Assembly: GCF_003073375.1 (NCBI RefSeq)
Contig: NZ_CP029002.1
Span: forward strand, 1,722,001 to 1,786,000
Reading direction: 5' to 3'
Length of the DNA: 64,000 nt
Origin: Lysinibacillus sp. 2017
GTDB taxonomy: Bacteria; Bacillota; Bacilli; Bacillales_A; Planococcaceae
Part shown: in pieces, positions 9,270 through 19,077 of the stretch
Layout of the letters: each line of letters starts with the position of its first letter
Position numbering within the stretch: position 1 is the first letter of the stretch
Program-made: the position numbers and the translations under genes
Notes under the pieces: generated by a model
The model's database searches: none
Told to the model about the DNA's origin: nothing
Seen by the model: only the letters and a program-made list of their open reading frames with translations

Positions 9270-9473
9270 ATGACTACTAATCGTAACAAGTCAACTGTTA
9301 AGAAAGAGCCTACTGCAAATAAATTACAGGTAAATCTAAAACGTCAGGAAAGTCAGCAAGAAGAGTTTAGTCCTGAATTTAATTTCTCTTCAGGTAAATT
9401 TAATGATTTTGTAAAAAAACAAAGACCAGCAGACAATAATCAACCTGTAAGTGAACGGACGGCATGGCACTAG
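9270..9473 (+). CDS. Small hydrophilic protein of unknown function
   Basis: A 67-residue, Lys/Gln/Asn-rich soluble protein without a membrane segment or Cys. It begins MTTNRNKSTVKKEPTANK. GGAGG lies 15 bases before the ATG, which is long; a TTG five codons upstream touches the ribosome site, so the true start is unsure. A strong terminator follows. I do not recognise the family. Coding is supported by the ribosome site, terminator and amino acid composition only. Confidence 0.55.
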   Translation: MTTNRNKSTVKKEPTANKLQVNLKRQESQQEEFSPEFNFSSGKFNDFVKKQRPADNNQPVSERTAWH

Positions 9474-9516
9474 TTTATATTTGATAACAATTCAACATTC
9501 AACACATTGATTGGAA

Positions 9517-9550
9517 GGAATCAAGGCCAGTGCCTTGGTTCCTCTTCTTT
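9517..9550 (+). terminator. Intrinsic terminator
   Basis: An 11-bp stem (GGAATCAAGGC with one G-U pair), CAGT tetraloop, then TCTTCTTTACTTT. It ends the small-protein transcript. Confidence 0.8.
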
Positions 9551-9577
9551 ACTTTATATAACTTGTGATTAATATGG

Positions 9578-9618
9578 CACCCAAATTAGATGAATCTACC
9601 AATTTGGGTGTTTTTATT
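9578..9618 (+). terminator. Second hairpin with T-tract
   Basis: CACCCAAATT (9578-9587) pairs with AATTTGGGTG (9601-9610), followed by TTTTTATTTT. It lies just upstream of the permease gene, so it may be a backup terminator or an attenuator. Confidence 0.7.
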
Positions 9619-9684
9619 TTGCATGATTAGAAGAACAGTCGCATAAAGTGGGAATGGTGAAAAGTGGAGTAAAGAGGGTGCGTA

Positions 9685-10731
9685 TTGAAAAAGAGTATAC
9701 AAATTGCTGGTGCATTCGTCAGTTTAGTAGTTGGAGCAGGCTTTGCTTCTGGACAGGAAATCATGCAGTACTTTACAAGCTTTGGTATTATGAGCATATT
9801 TGGCTCTATTGTAGCAGCGATCATTTTTGCCATTTTAGGCATGACCCTTGCTCAAATCGGCTCTGATTTGCAAACTACTTCCCATAAAGAAGGCGTACAT
9901 TATATTGGCGGTCGTTTTTTTGGTCCAGTGCTAGATCTATTAATTTCTTTTGTTTTATTCGGAATTTCGATTGTCATGTTTGCTGGAGCGGGTTCCACAT
10001 TTAATCAAATGTACAGTATCGAAGCTTCCTTTGGGAGTATGCTGATGGCATTAGCTGTCATTTTTACGCTCTTGTTGAATGCGGAAAGTATTATCAAAAT
10101 TATTGCGACATTAACGCCATATTTGATGGGCATTATATTTATTCTATTAATTTATTCCGTATTTACAATGGATTACGCTTTTAACGAGCTAAATGTCATG
10201 GCAAAAAACCAGCCTTCAGCAACTTCTCACTGGCTATCAGGTGCGATATTGTATGTTTCGTATAATATTACAGCAGGAGCAGCAATGCTTATTGTTATGG
10301 GGGGGACGACCAAGGATCGAAAAATTGCCAGACGCGGTGGTGCATTAGGTGGTATCGTACTAGGCTTGTTAATTTTGCTAATTAACGCGGCGTTATTTGC
10401 AAAAATGAACGTTGTGGCAGCAGTTGAAATGCCAACGCTTGAGCTTGCACAACAGATTCACCCGATAGTTGGCATTATCATGTCTGTTATTTTACTTGCA
10501 ATGATCTATAGTACAGCTGTTGGGACGCTTTATATACTAGCAGTACGAATTGGAAATCCACAGCGCATATCATTTAAGTTAATTGTCATGCTGCTATGTT
10601 TAGTAGGATTTGCTATTAGTCTTGTGGGTTTTACAACTTTAATAGGCAAATTATATGCGATTATGGGCTATTTTGGAATCATCTTGATAATAGCGATTTT
10701 ATTTTCGTGGCTACGTAAACCTAAAAGATAA
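9685..10731 (+). CDS. YkvI-like polytopic membrane permease (APC-fold)
   Basis: A 348-residue membrane protein with about ten hydrophobic helices. The N-terminus KKSIQIAGAFVSLVVGAGFA followed by SGQEIMQYF carries the glycine-rich unwound-helix motif typical of the amino-acid-polyamine-cation fold and of Bacillus YkvI proteins. It probably moves an amino acid or related solute; the substrate is unknown. The start is TTG with GAGGGTG 4 bases upstream. It stands alone. Confidence 0.75.
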   Translation: MKKSIQIAGAFVSLVVGAGFASGQEIMQYFTSFGIMSIFGSIVAAIIFAILGMTLAQIGSDLQTTSHKEGVHYIGGRFFGPVLDLLISFVLFGISIVMFAGAGSTFNQMYSIEASFGSMLMALAVIFTLLLNAESIIKIIATLTPYLMGIIFILLIYSVFTMDYAFNELNVMAKNQPSATSHWLSGAILYVSYNITAGAAMLIVMGGTTKDRKIARRGGALGGIVLGLLILLINAALFAKMNVVAAVEMPTLELAQQIHPIVGIIMSVILLAMIYSTAVGTLYILAVRIGNPQRISFKLIVMLLCLVGFAISLVGFTTLIGKLYAIMGYFGIILIIAILFSWLRKPKR

Positions 10732-10783
10732 TTCCTTACTTCGTTAGCTATTATCTAACTGTTTTGAGCGATAATTGTTTTAA

Positions 10784-11356
10784 CTATTCTAATGAACTAT
10801 AGGTTACTTTAATTTCACGATATTTTTCTGGAAATAACGAATGACTAAACCCATATTTTATAACTAATTCATTATTATCTTTCCACTCTAATTGATAATC
10901 CATATTATCAAATGGCTTAAACTCATCATCAGTTTGAATATCCGCTAGATGTTTCATAAATAGTTTTGTTTTTGATAATTGATAAACATCCCCAGTAGCT
11001 CTTTCAGCTACAAGAAAATGCGCTTGATTATTTGGAGAAGAAAAGGTTGTATAAACCGTTTCTAAAGACAATGCGCCATACAGGAATGTGTAAGCTAAAA
11101 TAAAAAAACTACCAATCATAGCAATTGCCGTAATACCTTTATCTTTAAGCTTTGAATGAACCAAATAAATACCGGATACACAAGTTAAAATTACGAATAA
11201 GCATATGAATAAATAATGAGGTATTCCATGTGTTGGATTTCCAATATATAAAAAGATTCCATTCTTACTTAGCGAAAATATTATAACTAAACAAGTCACA
11301 CTAAAAGTGAAGCACACCCATACTGGTAATAACCGTGTATTATTAACTTTTTTCAT
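10784..11356 (-). CDS. Membrane protein of unknown function
   Basis: A 190-residue protein with three predicted membrane helices in its first 110 residues (LPVWVCFTFSVTCLVIIFSL; a second rich in Leu/Ile around 50; ITAIAMIGSFFILAYTFLYG), followed by a hydrophilic C-terminal domain of about 85 residues. Start chosen at the internal ATG with GCGAGGTG before it. The adjacent minus-strand gene is also a small anchored protein. No family recognised. Confidence 0.65.
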   Translation of the reverse strand: MKKVNNTRLLPVWVCFTFSVTCLVIIFSLSKNGIFLYIGNPTHGIPHYLFICLFVILTCVSGIYLVHSKLKDKGITAIAMIGSFFILAYTFLYGALSLETVYTTFSSPNNQAHFLVAERATGDVYQLSKTKLFMKHLADIQTDDEFKPFDNMDYQLEWKDNNELVIKYGFSHSLFPEKYREIKVTYSSLE

Positions 11357-11490
11357 TTGCGCACCTCGCCTGCTAAATTTCAAACTCATTGTAAAGTTCA
11401 CTAGAAGAGAAGCATGATAATTGTTTTTCTATATTTTTTAGGTATTTCTTTCTAACATCTTTATCAATACTTAACAAGATTCAGCTGTTC

Positions 11491-11997
11491 CTAATTAGTA
11501 AGAATGGATTTCAATAAATAGGTGCCTGGTACATTTTTATTTTCAACATATTTAAATTCGTACGTGACATTATATACTCCTAAAATAATCAATATATGTT
11601 CTCCATCACGCATATAACCTCTAAACTCAAAGTTGTTATAATCAAATCTCTCCATTAATTCGCTCTCATAATTTACCTCAGTAAAAGTAATTATATTATC
11701 ATCCCTATTTAGCGTAACGGAGGGGTCAATGACATTTTCTAAATACGCATAATCTTTATTAATCATGGCGTTAATAATTCTGAATGACAGGTTTAATGTA
11801 TCTCTGAGTTGGTCACGTTCCATATCATAATCAGTACCACTAGACGCTTCTGTTCCATTTCCTTTAACTACTGGCTCATATTCGATTGTTGAACTAACCG
11901 CTTGTTTTTCAGGACTAGCCTTTGAACTAATGTAAAACCCGATTCCGCCCCCTATCAAAAACAGAATAACCATGATGAGTATGAATTTTTTATACAT
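11491..11997 (-). CDS. Single-pass membrane-anchored protein of unknown function
   Basis: A 168-residue protein with one N-terminal hydrophobic helix (FILIMVILFLIGGGIGFYI) and an extracytoplasmic domain of about 140 residues rich in Asp, Asn and Glu. GAGGAG lies 8 bases before the ATG. There is no lipobox. It may be co-transcribed with the downstream membrane gene. No family recognised. Confidence 0.65.
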   Translation of the reverse strand: MYKKFILIMVILFLIGGGIGFYISSKASPEKQAVSSTIEYEPVVKGNGTEASSGTDYDMERDQLRDTLNLSFRIINAMINKDYAYLENVIDPSVTLNRDDNIITFTEVNYESELMERFDYNNFEFRGYMRDGEHILIILGVYNVTYEFKYVENKNVPGTYLLKSILTN

Positions 11998-12166
11998 AGA
12001 AACGGATCTCCTCTAAGGTTTTTTTGGCTTACTTTACTTCCTATATAGTATATTTGAAAGTAGCGTATATATACTTTTTTTCATATTATTTTGATAAAAC
12101 CTAAATCTTTTGATATTATCTAATAGTCACACAATACATAATAAATGAAATATTGGGGGAATTTGT

Positions 12167-14527
12167 ATGTGGAAAAAATTATCTGCTTCTGCACTTACAT
12201 TATCACTTTTAGCAAGTGGAATGACGGTAGCACCAGCATCGGCGGCAAATGATGAGGAAATAACGCGCGGTGAGTTTGTAAAGGCAGTTATTGATGCATT
12301 AGGTGTAACTGTTGGCTCTGGTAAATCTGTACAGTTCAAAGATGTACCTGAATCATTAAAGCCTTATATTGAAAAAGCAATAGAATTAAAGTTAATTAAT
12401 GGAAAAACTCCTACACAATTTGCACCAGATGAAAAGGTGTCTCGCTCACAAGCGTTCATCGTTGCAGCACGTGGCTTACAAGGGGATGCTACATATTCAG
12501 AAGATGTATTAAATCAATTTAAAGATGCAGATACAATTGCAAAAGCTAATCGTCAAGAAATGGCGAAAGCTGTAAAATTAGGTCTTTTAAAAGGCTATGA
12601 AGATGCTACAATTCGACCAAATAATATTGTTAAAAAAGTAGAACTGGACAAAATTTTAGAGCGCTTTTTAGCAGAGTATAGTCCAGTAGCAGCAAATACT
12701 ACTGTAGCATTACGTATTTTAGGGACAACAGATATCCATACAAATGTTGTAAACTATGACTACTATAAAGATACTGAATCAAACAGTTTAGGGCTTGCCA
12801 AGACAGCATTATTAATTGATGAGGCACGAAAAGAAAATCCAAATACATTGTTATTTGACAATGGTGATGAAATTCAAGGAACGCCACTAGGCTCATACAT
12901 GCAATCTGTGAAAAAGTTAGCAGATGGTGAGATTCATCCTTCAATTGCAGCAATGATTGCATTGGATTACGATGCTGCTACATTTGGTAATCATGAATTT
13001 AACTATGGCTTAGATTTTTTAGATGAAGTAACAGATGATGCAACATTCCCATACGTAAATGCGAATATTCGTAACGCAACAACTAAAGAACTAATGTACG
13101 ATCCTTACGTAATGATTGAAAAAGAAGTTGTCGATTCAAATGGGGAAAAAGCAATGATTAAAGTGGGTGTAACAGGTATTGTTCCACCACAAATTTTAAA
13201 ATGGGATAAATCGAATTTAGAAGGAAAAGTTACAGTTGATGATTCAATTCAAGCTGTAAAAGCGATTGTTCCACAAATGAAAGAAGCAGGCGCAGATGTT
13301 GTTGTTGTGTTATCTCACTCAGGTATGGGCGATGCAACACATGAAGTTGGCGAAGAAGATGTTTCTTATTTAATGACAGAAATTAAAGATGTGGATGCGG
13401 TTATTTCAGGACACGCACATGATGTATTCCCAGGTAAAGTAGACGCGTCTATTAAAACGGTTGATTTAGAAAAAGGTACAATGAACGGTGTACCAATTGT
13501 CATGGCTGGTAAATACGGTAGCCACCTTGGAGTAATTGATTTACAACTTGAGAAAAAAGGCGATTCTTGGGATGTGACAGATGGAACAGGCGCTGTACGT
13601 GAAATTTCTAAAGACAATTCAGATGTAAACCAAGCAGTCGTTGATAGTGTGAAGGAAGCACATGAAGGTACAATCGAGTATGTTCGTCAAGCGGTAGGAA
13701 CAACGACAGCGACAATTCATAGCTATTTCTCACAAGTACAAGATGATCCATCAATTCAAATCGTAACAGATGCACAAACGATTTATTTGAAAGAAAAATT
13801 AAAAGGTACACAATACGAAAATTTACCAGTATTATCTGCGGGTGCACCATTTAAAGCGGGTACGAGAAGTGATCCGGACTACTATACGTATGTAGCAAAA
13901 GGCGAATTAGCAATTAAAAACGTAGCAGATCTTTACTTATATGACAACACATTGTCAATGCTAAAAGTAACAGGTGCGGATGTAAAAGAATGGTTAGAAA
14001 TGTCTGCAGGTCAATACAATCAAATTGATGTAACAAAAACAGAAGAACAACAATTAATTAATGCCGATTATCGTTCATATAACTATGATGTGATTGATGG
14101 TGTAACATATGAAATCGATGTAACACAGCCAGCAAAATATGATCCAAGTGGTAATTTAGTGAACGAAAAGGCTTCACGTATTGTTAACTTACAATACAAA
14201 GGTGAACCAATCGACTTAAAACAAGATTTCATCGTAGCAACGAACAACTACCGTGCTAACGGAACATTCCCTGGTGTACGTAATGCAACAGCGGTAGAAA
14301 TTTATCCAGATGAAAACCGCCAATCGATTATCGACTATATCTTAGCGGAAAAAACGATTGACCCATCAGCAGATGGTAACTGGAAATTTGCTCCGATTCC
14401 GGACAACGTTAAAGTAGTATTTGAGTCATCGAAAAAAGCAGTTAATGTATTAGAAAAAGATAGTAACATTCAATTTATTGGTGATGGAACAGATGGCTTT
14501 GGTAAATATTTATTAAAAACAAATTAA
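12167..14527 (+). CDS. S-layer-anchored 5'-nucleotidase / 2',3'-cyclic-nucleotide phosphodiesterase
   Basis: A 786-residue secreted enzyme. Signal peptide (1-26) ends in APASA. Two to three SLH segments follow (about 30-180; EITRGEFVKAVIDAL, SRSQAFIVAARG), which bind pyruvylated wall polymer. The calcineurin-like metallophosphatase domain shows the dinuclear-metal motifs GTTDIHTN, DNGDEIQGTP, GNHEFNYGLDF, VVVLSHSG and SGHAHDVFPG. A 5'-nucleotidase C-terminal substrate domain completes it. GNHEFNYGLDF is typical of CpdB/YfkN-type 2',3'-cyclic phosphodiesterase/3'-nucleotidases, which scavenge nucleotides outside the cell. It has a single enzymatic unit, unlike double-domain YfkN. GGGGGA 7 bases before ATG. 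Confidence 0.92.
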   Translation: MWKKLSASALTLSLLASGMTVAPASAANDEEITRGEFVKAVIDALGVTVGSGKSVQFKDVPESLKPYIEKAIELKLINGKTPTQFAPDEKVSRSQAFIVAARGLQGDATYSEDVLNQFKDADTIAKANRQEMAKAVKLGLLKGYEDATIRPNNIVKKVELDKILERFLAEYSPVAANTTVALRILGTTDIHTNVVNYDYYKDTESNSLGLAKTALLIDEARKENPNTLLFDNGDEIQGTPLGSYMQSVKKLADGEIHPSIAAMIALDYDAATFGNHEFNYGLDFLDEVTDDATFPYVNANIRNATTKELMYDPYVMIEKEVVDSNGEKAMIKVGVTGIVPPQILKWDKSNLEGKVTVDDSIQAVKAIVPQMKEAGADVVVVLSHSGMGDATHEVGEEDVSYLMTEIKDVDAVISGHAHDVFPGKVDASIKTVDLEKGTMNGVPIVMAGKYGSHLGVIDLQLEKKGDSWDVTDGTGAVREISKDNSDVNQAVVDSVKEAHEGTIEYVRQAVGTTTATIHSYFSQVQDDPSIQIVTDAQTIYLKEKLKGTQYENLPVLSAGAPFKAGTRSDPDYYTYVAKGELAIKNVADLYLYDNTLSMLKVTGADVKEWLEMSAGQYNQIDVTKTEEQQLINADYRSYNYDVIDGVTYEIDVTQPAKYDPSGNLVNEKASRIVNLQYKGEPIDLKQDFIVATNNYRANGTFPGVRNATAVEIYPDENRQSIIDYILAEKTIDPSADGNWKFAPIPDNVKVVFESSKKAVNVLEKDSNIQFIGDGTDGFGKYLLKTN

Positions 14528-14593
14528 TTAATAAGTGTGAGTATTTCTTAATGAACTAACGCACACTTTGGTAAATAATAGGTAGCAAAACAA

Positions 14594-14629
14594 ATGAGCT
14601 AGGAGATACATTTCCTAGCTCATTTTTGT
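14594..14629 (+). terminator. Intrinsic terminator
   Basis: An 11-bp stem ATGAGCTAGGA / TCCTAGCTCAT followed by TTTTTG, behind the nucleotidase gene. Confidence 0.85.
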
Positions 14630-14644
14630 GCGGTTTTATTATGT

Positions 14645-14827
14645 TCAATTTAACAATTGAGTTATTTGAGATTTAGTTTCGCTAGCAAAGGCTAAGGTTC
14701 TATCAGAGTAGCGATTCGGATTTTCGAGAATTAGTTCACAAGCCTTTAGAGTTTCAAAATTTATTTGAGCAAATCGGTCATCTAATTTGTTGAATTCTTC
14801 GTCAAAATGTTTATATAGTTCTTCCAT
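14645..14827 (-). CDS. Small acidic protein of unknown function
   Basis: A 60-residue helical, acidic, soluble protein starting MEELYKHFDEEFNKLDDRF. The ATG at 14827 is preferred over an upstream GTG because AGGAT lies 9 bases before it. It is convergent with the nucleotidase gene. Heptad-like hydrophobic spacing suggests a helix pair. No family recognised. Confidence 0.55.
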   Translation of the reverse strand: MEELYKHFDEEFNKLDDRFAQINFETLKACELILENPNRYSDRTLAFASETKSQITQLLN

Positions 14828-15012
14828 TAAAATCACATCCTAGATAAATTATTTATTTGCATTATTGTCAAAGATGGCTCGGTTAATACTTTATTGACTT
14901 AGATCAAATTTAATGCAAAGCAACATCAAATATCCAAAGCTAATCCTCACCTACATGTATTAATAAAAATCAAACCATACTAACATGAATAAATTGATTT
15001 GAAGGTGAGTCC

Positions 15013-16410
15013 ATGAAGCGAAAAATAGTCATCGCGTTTATAATATTGATAATCCTCAGCGCAACTCTTATAGTAGTAATTTCTATATCTCCAATAAAAA
15101 AGTTGGATGAAATTTCAATACAATCAACAAAGAAGCCCGTTATACTTATAATTGTGGATTCATTAATGAGTGAACCATTACAAACAACAGTTAAAGAAGG
15201 TAAAGCACCGGCCTTCGCATTTTTGATCAACAATGGACAGCTTAATCAGGAAATGATTAGCTCTTATCCGACGATGTCTCTCACCATCGATAGTACGTTA
15301 TTAACCGGTACGTATCCGAATCAACATAAAGTGCCGGGATTGATTTGGTTTAAGGAAGATGAAAATCGAATGATTAGTTATGGCAGTGGAATCCGTGAAA
15401 TATGGAATAATGGGGTAGGGAATGTAGCAATGGACAGTATTGTTCATCTTAATAAAGACCATTTAAGTAAAGAGGTTCAAACCATTCATGAAGAGCTTGC
15501 AAATCGAGACCTTGTATCTGCTTCGATCAATGGTCTTTTATACCGTGGAAGTTTTGAACAACAACTAAACGTCCCAAAGCTTATATCGATGACTAATCTG
15601 TTACCAAAAAAAAATGAAATAAAGGGACCGACAATATTTTCACTTGGTGCGCTATCTCAATATAATCCATCGAATAATCGTCATAAGTTTGTATGGAATC
15701 GTATGGGAGTCAATAACAAATTCACTGCAAATGAGTTGAAATACTTAATCGAACAAAAGAAGTTACCTTCATTCACATTGGCTTATTTGCCAGATGCAGA
15801 TGCTTCCATACACAAACATGGTCCAGACAATTTAAAGGGCATTGAAAAAGCAGATCAGGCATTACAAGATATATTCAATAGCTTTTCATCTTGGGAAGAA
15901 GCAATTCAGGAAGTAACATGGATTGTATTAGGAGATAGCGGCCAATCGTTCGTAAATGAAGATAAAGAGACTTCTTTAATTAATTTAAATGATTCATTGG
16001 GAGATTTTACGTTTTGGAAAGGGGAAAAAAGGAGTGCCCAACTTGCGATCGCGATTACCTATGTTGACGACTATGAAGAATCGTGGCGAATTGCTGGGAA
16101 TGCTTCAATATTAGACTTAAAAGTTACAAAAGAAGTACGCATTCAGTATCAAGATTATCCAGATGCCCTTGCAAGGCTATATGGAGCGCTTCATTCACAG
16201 GAAGGGCGTGTCATTATCGTGGATGCTAAGCCTTCGTATGAGTTCATTGAAGAACATAGTCACGATCATGCGGGAGGTGGCGCTCATGGGTCTCTTCATA
16301 AAGTAGATTCGGTTGTTCCAATCATTGTTACGGGAACGAGGGAATTCCCTAAATCTAATCGTCTTGTTGATATGAAGAAGTGGATTCTTCAACTATTGGA
16401 TGGCTCATAA
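15013..16410 (+). CDS. Membrane-anchored type I phosphodiesterase/nucleotide pyrophosphatase-family protein
   Basis: A 465-residue protein with one N-terminal membrane helix (IVIAFIILIILSATLIVVIS) and an extracytoplasmic alkaline-phosphatase-superfamily domain. PVILIIVDSLMSE supplies the first metal Asp. SYPTMSLTIDSTLLTGTYPN carries the catalytic Thr and the family's TG-x-x-P signature. Metal residues recur in PDADASIHKHGPD, VLGDSGQS and HDHAGGGAHGSL. It probably cleaves phosphodiester or phosphonate substrates at the cell surface. GAAGGTGAG precedes the ATG. It is monocistronic. Confidence 0.85.
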   Translation: MKRKIVIAFIILIILSATLIVVISISPIKKLDEISIQSTKKPVILIIVDSLMSEPLQTTVKEGKAPAFAFLINNGQLNQEMISSYPTMSLTIDSTLLTGTYPNQHKVPGLIWFKEDENRMISYGSGIREIWNNGVGNVAMDSIVHLNKDHLSKEVQTIHEELANRDLVSASINGLLYRGSFEQQLNVPKLISMTNLLPKKNEIKGPTIFSLGALSQYNPSNNRHKFVWNRMGVNNKFTANELKYLIEQKKLPSFTLAYLPDADASIHKHGPDNLKGIEKADQALQDIFNSFSSWEEAIQEVTWIVLGDSGQSFVNEDKETSLINLNDSLGDFTFWKGEKRSAQLAIAITYVDDYEESWRIAGNASILDLKVTKEVRIQYQDYPDALARLYGALHSQEGRVIIVDAKPSYEFIEEHSHDHAGGGAHGSLHKVDSVVPIIVTGTREFPKSNRLVDMKKWILQLLDGS

Positions 16411-16482
16411 GGATGAAGATTTAATGTATGGTTTAAGTTCGGTATACTGCAGCATTAAATCTGGATTAGATACAATTCAAAC

Positions 16483-16520
16483 CCCGTCTTAAACGCCTAC
16501 GATGCACTGTTCAAGACGGG
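16483..16520. terminator. Hairpin between convergent genes
   Basis: CCCGTCTT (16483-16490) pairs with AAGACGGG (16513-16520). The T-tract is weak on both strands, so terminator activity is only probable. Confidence 0.45.
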
Positions 16521-16526
16521 TCAATT

Positions 16527-17585
16527 TTATTTCGCTGTATATTTTTTAATGGCAGGAATGATATCGTTCCCAATAATCTCAATGTTTTTCATCACTTTAT
16601 CTAAAGGCACGCCGCCAAAATCGATTTGGGCCATGAAGCGTTGCATGCCGAATAGCTCGTACTGGTACAACATTTTTTCAATAATTTGATTTGTACTACC
16701 GACCATTAAGGCATCGCGAACGTCAGGTGCTTGTTCCACTTGCCAGCGCGGATAACCTTGTCCCCGGATTGCCTGGAAGCCACCGCTTAAATGAGGGTGC
16801 ATGCCTTCAACTGCTTCACTTTCCGTTTCTGCTACATAAAATAAACTTGTTGTCGCAATGGGTAAAGTCGCAGGGTCAAATCCACTGCGTTGTGCGGCTT
16901 CACGATACGCATCGACAGAAGGCTTGAAGTTTTCTGAAGGACCCCCTAAAGTAGTAAGCATCATCGGAATGCCCATATAGCCTGCTTTCATCGCGCTTGT
17001 AGGAGGCCCACCAACCGCACGCCAAATCGGTATCGAACCATTTAGCGGCTGCGGTAAAATGTGAGCATCTTTAAGTGCAGGGCGGAATTTACCTTCATAA
17101 TTAATAATTTCTTTATCATTTAATTGTTTTAATAATGCTAATTTTTCTTCAAAAATATCTTCGTAATCACGTAGGCTGACACCAAATAATTCGTGTGCGC
17201 CAACACGTGAACCACGACCAGCCACAATTTCAGCACGTCCATTTGAAATTAAATCGATCGTTGCGAAATCTTCATAGACACGAACAGGATCTGCTACACT
17301 TAAAACCGTTGCTGAACTCGAAATTTTAATTTTTTCTGTAGCTTGTGCAATAGCACCAAGTACAACACTATGTGCTTGGGTTGTAAAATATTGCTCATGG
17401 CTTTCGCCAACTGCAAACACATCAATGCCTGCTTGTTCTGCGAGTTTACTTACCTCGATTATTTCTTGAATACGTTGTTGTGCTGAAATTCGGTGTCCTG
17501 TTAGAGGATTTGGAATATGATCTCCTAACGTGTATAATCCAAATTCCATACCGTTTGCTTCATTAATGCGATATTGTTCCATCAT
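16527..17585 (-). CDS. LLM-class (luciferase-like) flavin-dependent oxidoreductase
   Basis: A 352-residue FMN- or F420-type TIM-barrel oxidoreductase. Recognisable are FGLYTLGDHIPNP at the N-terminus, DVFAVGESHEQYF, the barrel segment KIKISSSATVLSVADPVRVY with EDFATIDLISNGRAEI, and the GRGSRVGAHELFG loop. AGGAGG is 5 bases before the first of two adjacent ATGs. It follows the ring-cleaving dioxygenase by about 10 bases, in one operon headed by a MarR repressor, so a role in quinone/aromatic detoxification is inferred. Substrate unknown. Confidence 0.85.
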   Translation of the reverse strand: MMEQYRINEANGMEFGLYTLGDHIPNPLTGHRISAQQRIQEIIEVSKLAEQAGIDVFAVGESHEQYFTTQAHSVVLGAIAQATEKIKISSSATVLSVADPVRVYEDFATIDLISNGRAEIVAGRGSRVGAHELFGVSLRDYEDIFEEKLALLKQLNDKEIINYEGKFRPALKDAHILPQPLNGSIPIWRAVGGPPTSAMKAGYMGIPMMLTTLGGPSENFKPSVDAYREAAQRSGFDPATLPIATTSLFYVAETESEAVEGMHPHLSGGFQAIRGQGYPRWQVEQAPDVRDALMVGSTNQIIEKMLYQYELFGMQRFMAQIDFGGVPLDKVMKNIEIIGNDIIPAIKKYTAK

Positions 17586-17595
17586 GGACTCCTCC

Positions 17596-18534
17596 TTATT
17601 CGATTGGGTTTAGCTTTCCAATGATTTCTTCTCTACGTGCTTCTAAAAAGTCTGGTAAATCTAATTGTTCACCAAGTGTATCGATATTTCCATCACGTAA
17701 TAGACCTGGTCCGTCTGTTGCAATTTCAAATAGGATCCCATTGGATTCACGGAAGTAGATGCTTTTGAAGTAAAAGCGATCTATAATTCCTGATGAATGG
17801 AAGCCGCGGTTTTTCACTTGCTCATTCCAGTATTCTAGTTCTTCGTCGTTTTTTACTCGAATCGCTAAGTGGTGAATACTACCGCGTCCAGGTTTTTCGG
17901 ATGGTCCGTCTTGTTCGATGGCATAAATTTCACCGAAAACATCACCGTTGATTGATTGAAAGCGTGCAGTACGCTCATCTTGCTCGGCAATTGTGTATCC
18001 GAAAACTTCAGTTAGTGTGCTTGTTAATTTTGACAAGTTTTTCACGGTCATTTCAACTGTACCCATGCCTTGGATTTGATGTTCTTCTGGCACTGGTGAT
18101 TTTTCATAAGTTTCCCAATGGTCTACCTTTTGACCGTTGCCAACAATTAGTGCCATACGTAAGCCTTCTTTATCTTCAAATAGAAGGGCAGGGCGACCAA
18201 CATACGTTGAGATACCTTCATGATTGACATCTAATTCATCAAATCGAGCTTGCCAGTAGTGTAGGCTTTCAATGCTTGGTACAAGTAAGCCAATTTTCGT
18301 AATGGCATTTGTACCGCGATGTGTACGACCAACTAAAGGGATTTCAAAAAATGATAATTCGGTCCCTGGGCTACCTGTTTTGTCCCCATAAAATAGGTGA
18401 TACATCGATGTATCATCTTGGTTAACAGTTACTTTCACGCGGCGTAAGCCCAATACTTCACGGTAAAACGTATTATTTTGCTGTGCATTCTTTGTGATCA
18501 TTGAAATGTGGTGATGTCCTGGAATTGTATACAT
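17596..18534 (-). CDS. Ring-cleaving (glyoxalase-fold) dioxygenase, MhqO/MhqA-like
   Basis: A 312-residue vicinal-oxygen-chelate protein with two glyoxalase modules. Module one begins GHHHISMITKNAQQNNTFY; module two contains GTVEMTVKNLSKLTSTL and GSIHHLAIRVKNDEELEYW. The His and Glu metal ligands are visible (HHIS, HHLAI, LFEIATDGPG). Length equals B. subtilis MhqO. Such enzymes are induced by quinones and thought to open aromatic rings with Fe2+. The start at 18534 is fixed by AGGAGG 6 bases upstream. It lies directly behind the MarR gene. Confidence 0.87.
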   Translation of the reverse strand: MYTIPGHHHISMITKNAQQNNTFYREVLGLRRVKVTVNQDDTSMYHLFYGDKTGSPGTELSFFEIPLVGRTHRGTNAITKIGLLVPSIESLHYWQARFDELDVNHEGISTYVGRPALLFEDKEGLRMALIVGNGQKVDHWETYEKSPVPEEHQIQGMGTVEMTVKNLSKLTSTLTEVFGYTIAEQDERTARFQSINGDVFGEIYAIEQDGPSEKPGRGSIHHLAIRVKNDEELEYWNEQVKNRGFHSSGIIDRFYFKSIYFRESNGILFEIATDGPGLLRDGNIDTLGEQLDLPDFLEARREEIIGKLNPIE

Positions 18535-18582
18535 TTTAGTCCTCCTTATTTTAAGCTTGGTAGTCAAGTTAGAGAGAAAAAT

Positions 18583-19017
18583 CTATTTACTACGATGTTC
18601 GCTATTTTTTTGAACCCGGGATAGCAGTCGATATAATTGTTTTTGTTCTTCTTTTGATAATGTTTCATCGAAAAATGATGATTGAAAGGCAAGCTGTGCA
18701 TCAAATGCATTGTCTAGTAATGTCGCACCTTTATCCGTCAATGATATATATTTCGTTTTCCAATCTTGCTTACGTTCGATTAAACCATCTTGTTCCAAAC
18801 GAGCGAGCATGCGCGAAATACCACCTTGCGTCACCGTGACTTTTTCGGCAAGTTCAGATTGTGTAATCCGTGGAGCAATTGATATTTGTAACAGTACATC
18901 AAACTGCGCGGTCGTTAAGCCAAAATCTCTTAAAAATTCGTTTGATAATAAATTACTTTGATGAGTAAAACGCATCATCCGAAGCCATATAAGTGAGCCA
19001 AGTGTATTGTTTTGCAA
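18583..19017 (-). CDS. MarR-family repressor, MhqR-like
   Basis: A 144-residue winged-helix regulator. The DNA-binding core is [20 protein letters not shown] followed by [12 protein letters not shown], then the wing [19 protein letters not shown] start at 19017 is proposed: AAAGGA sits 9 bases upstream, and it gives the usual MhqR length (about 145) with [17 protein letters not shown] as helix 1. A longer open frame upstream has no ribosome site and non-MarR residues. It heads the operon with the dioxygenase and oxidoreductase and is probably autoregulated. Confidence 0.82.
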   Translation of the reverse strand: MQNNTLGSLIWLRMMRFTHQSNLLSNEFLRDFGLTTAQFDVLLQISIAPRITQSELAEKVTVTQGGISRMLARLEQDGLIERKQDWKTKYISLTDKGATLLDNAFDAQLAFQSSFFDETLSKEEQKQLYRLLSRVQKNSEHRSK

Positions 19018-19077
19018 GCCAACACGTCCTTTCGTAAATATCACTTTACTACTCAATTGATGGAAAATCAACAAAAC

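Noticed and set aside
9255-9473. Small acid-soluble spore protein
   Set aside because: Composition is Lys/Gln-rich but the alpha/beta or minor SASP motifs I know are absent.
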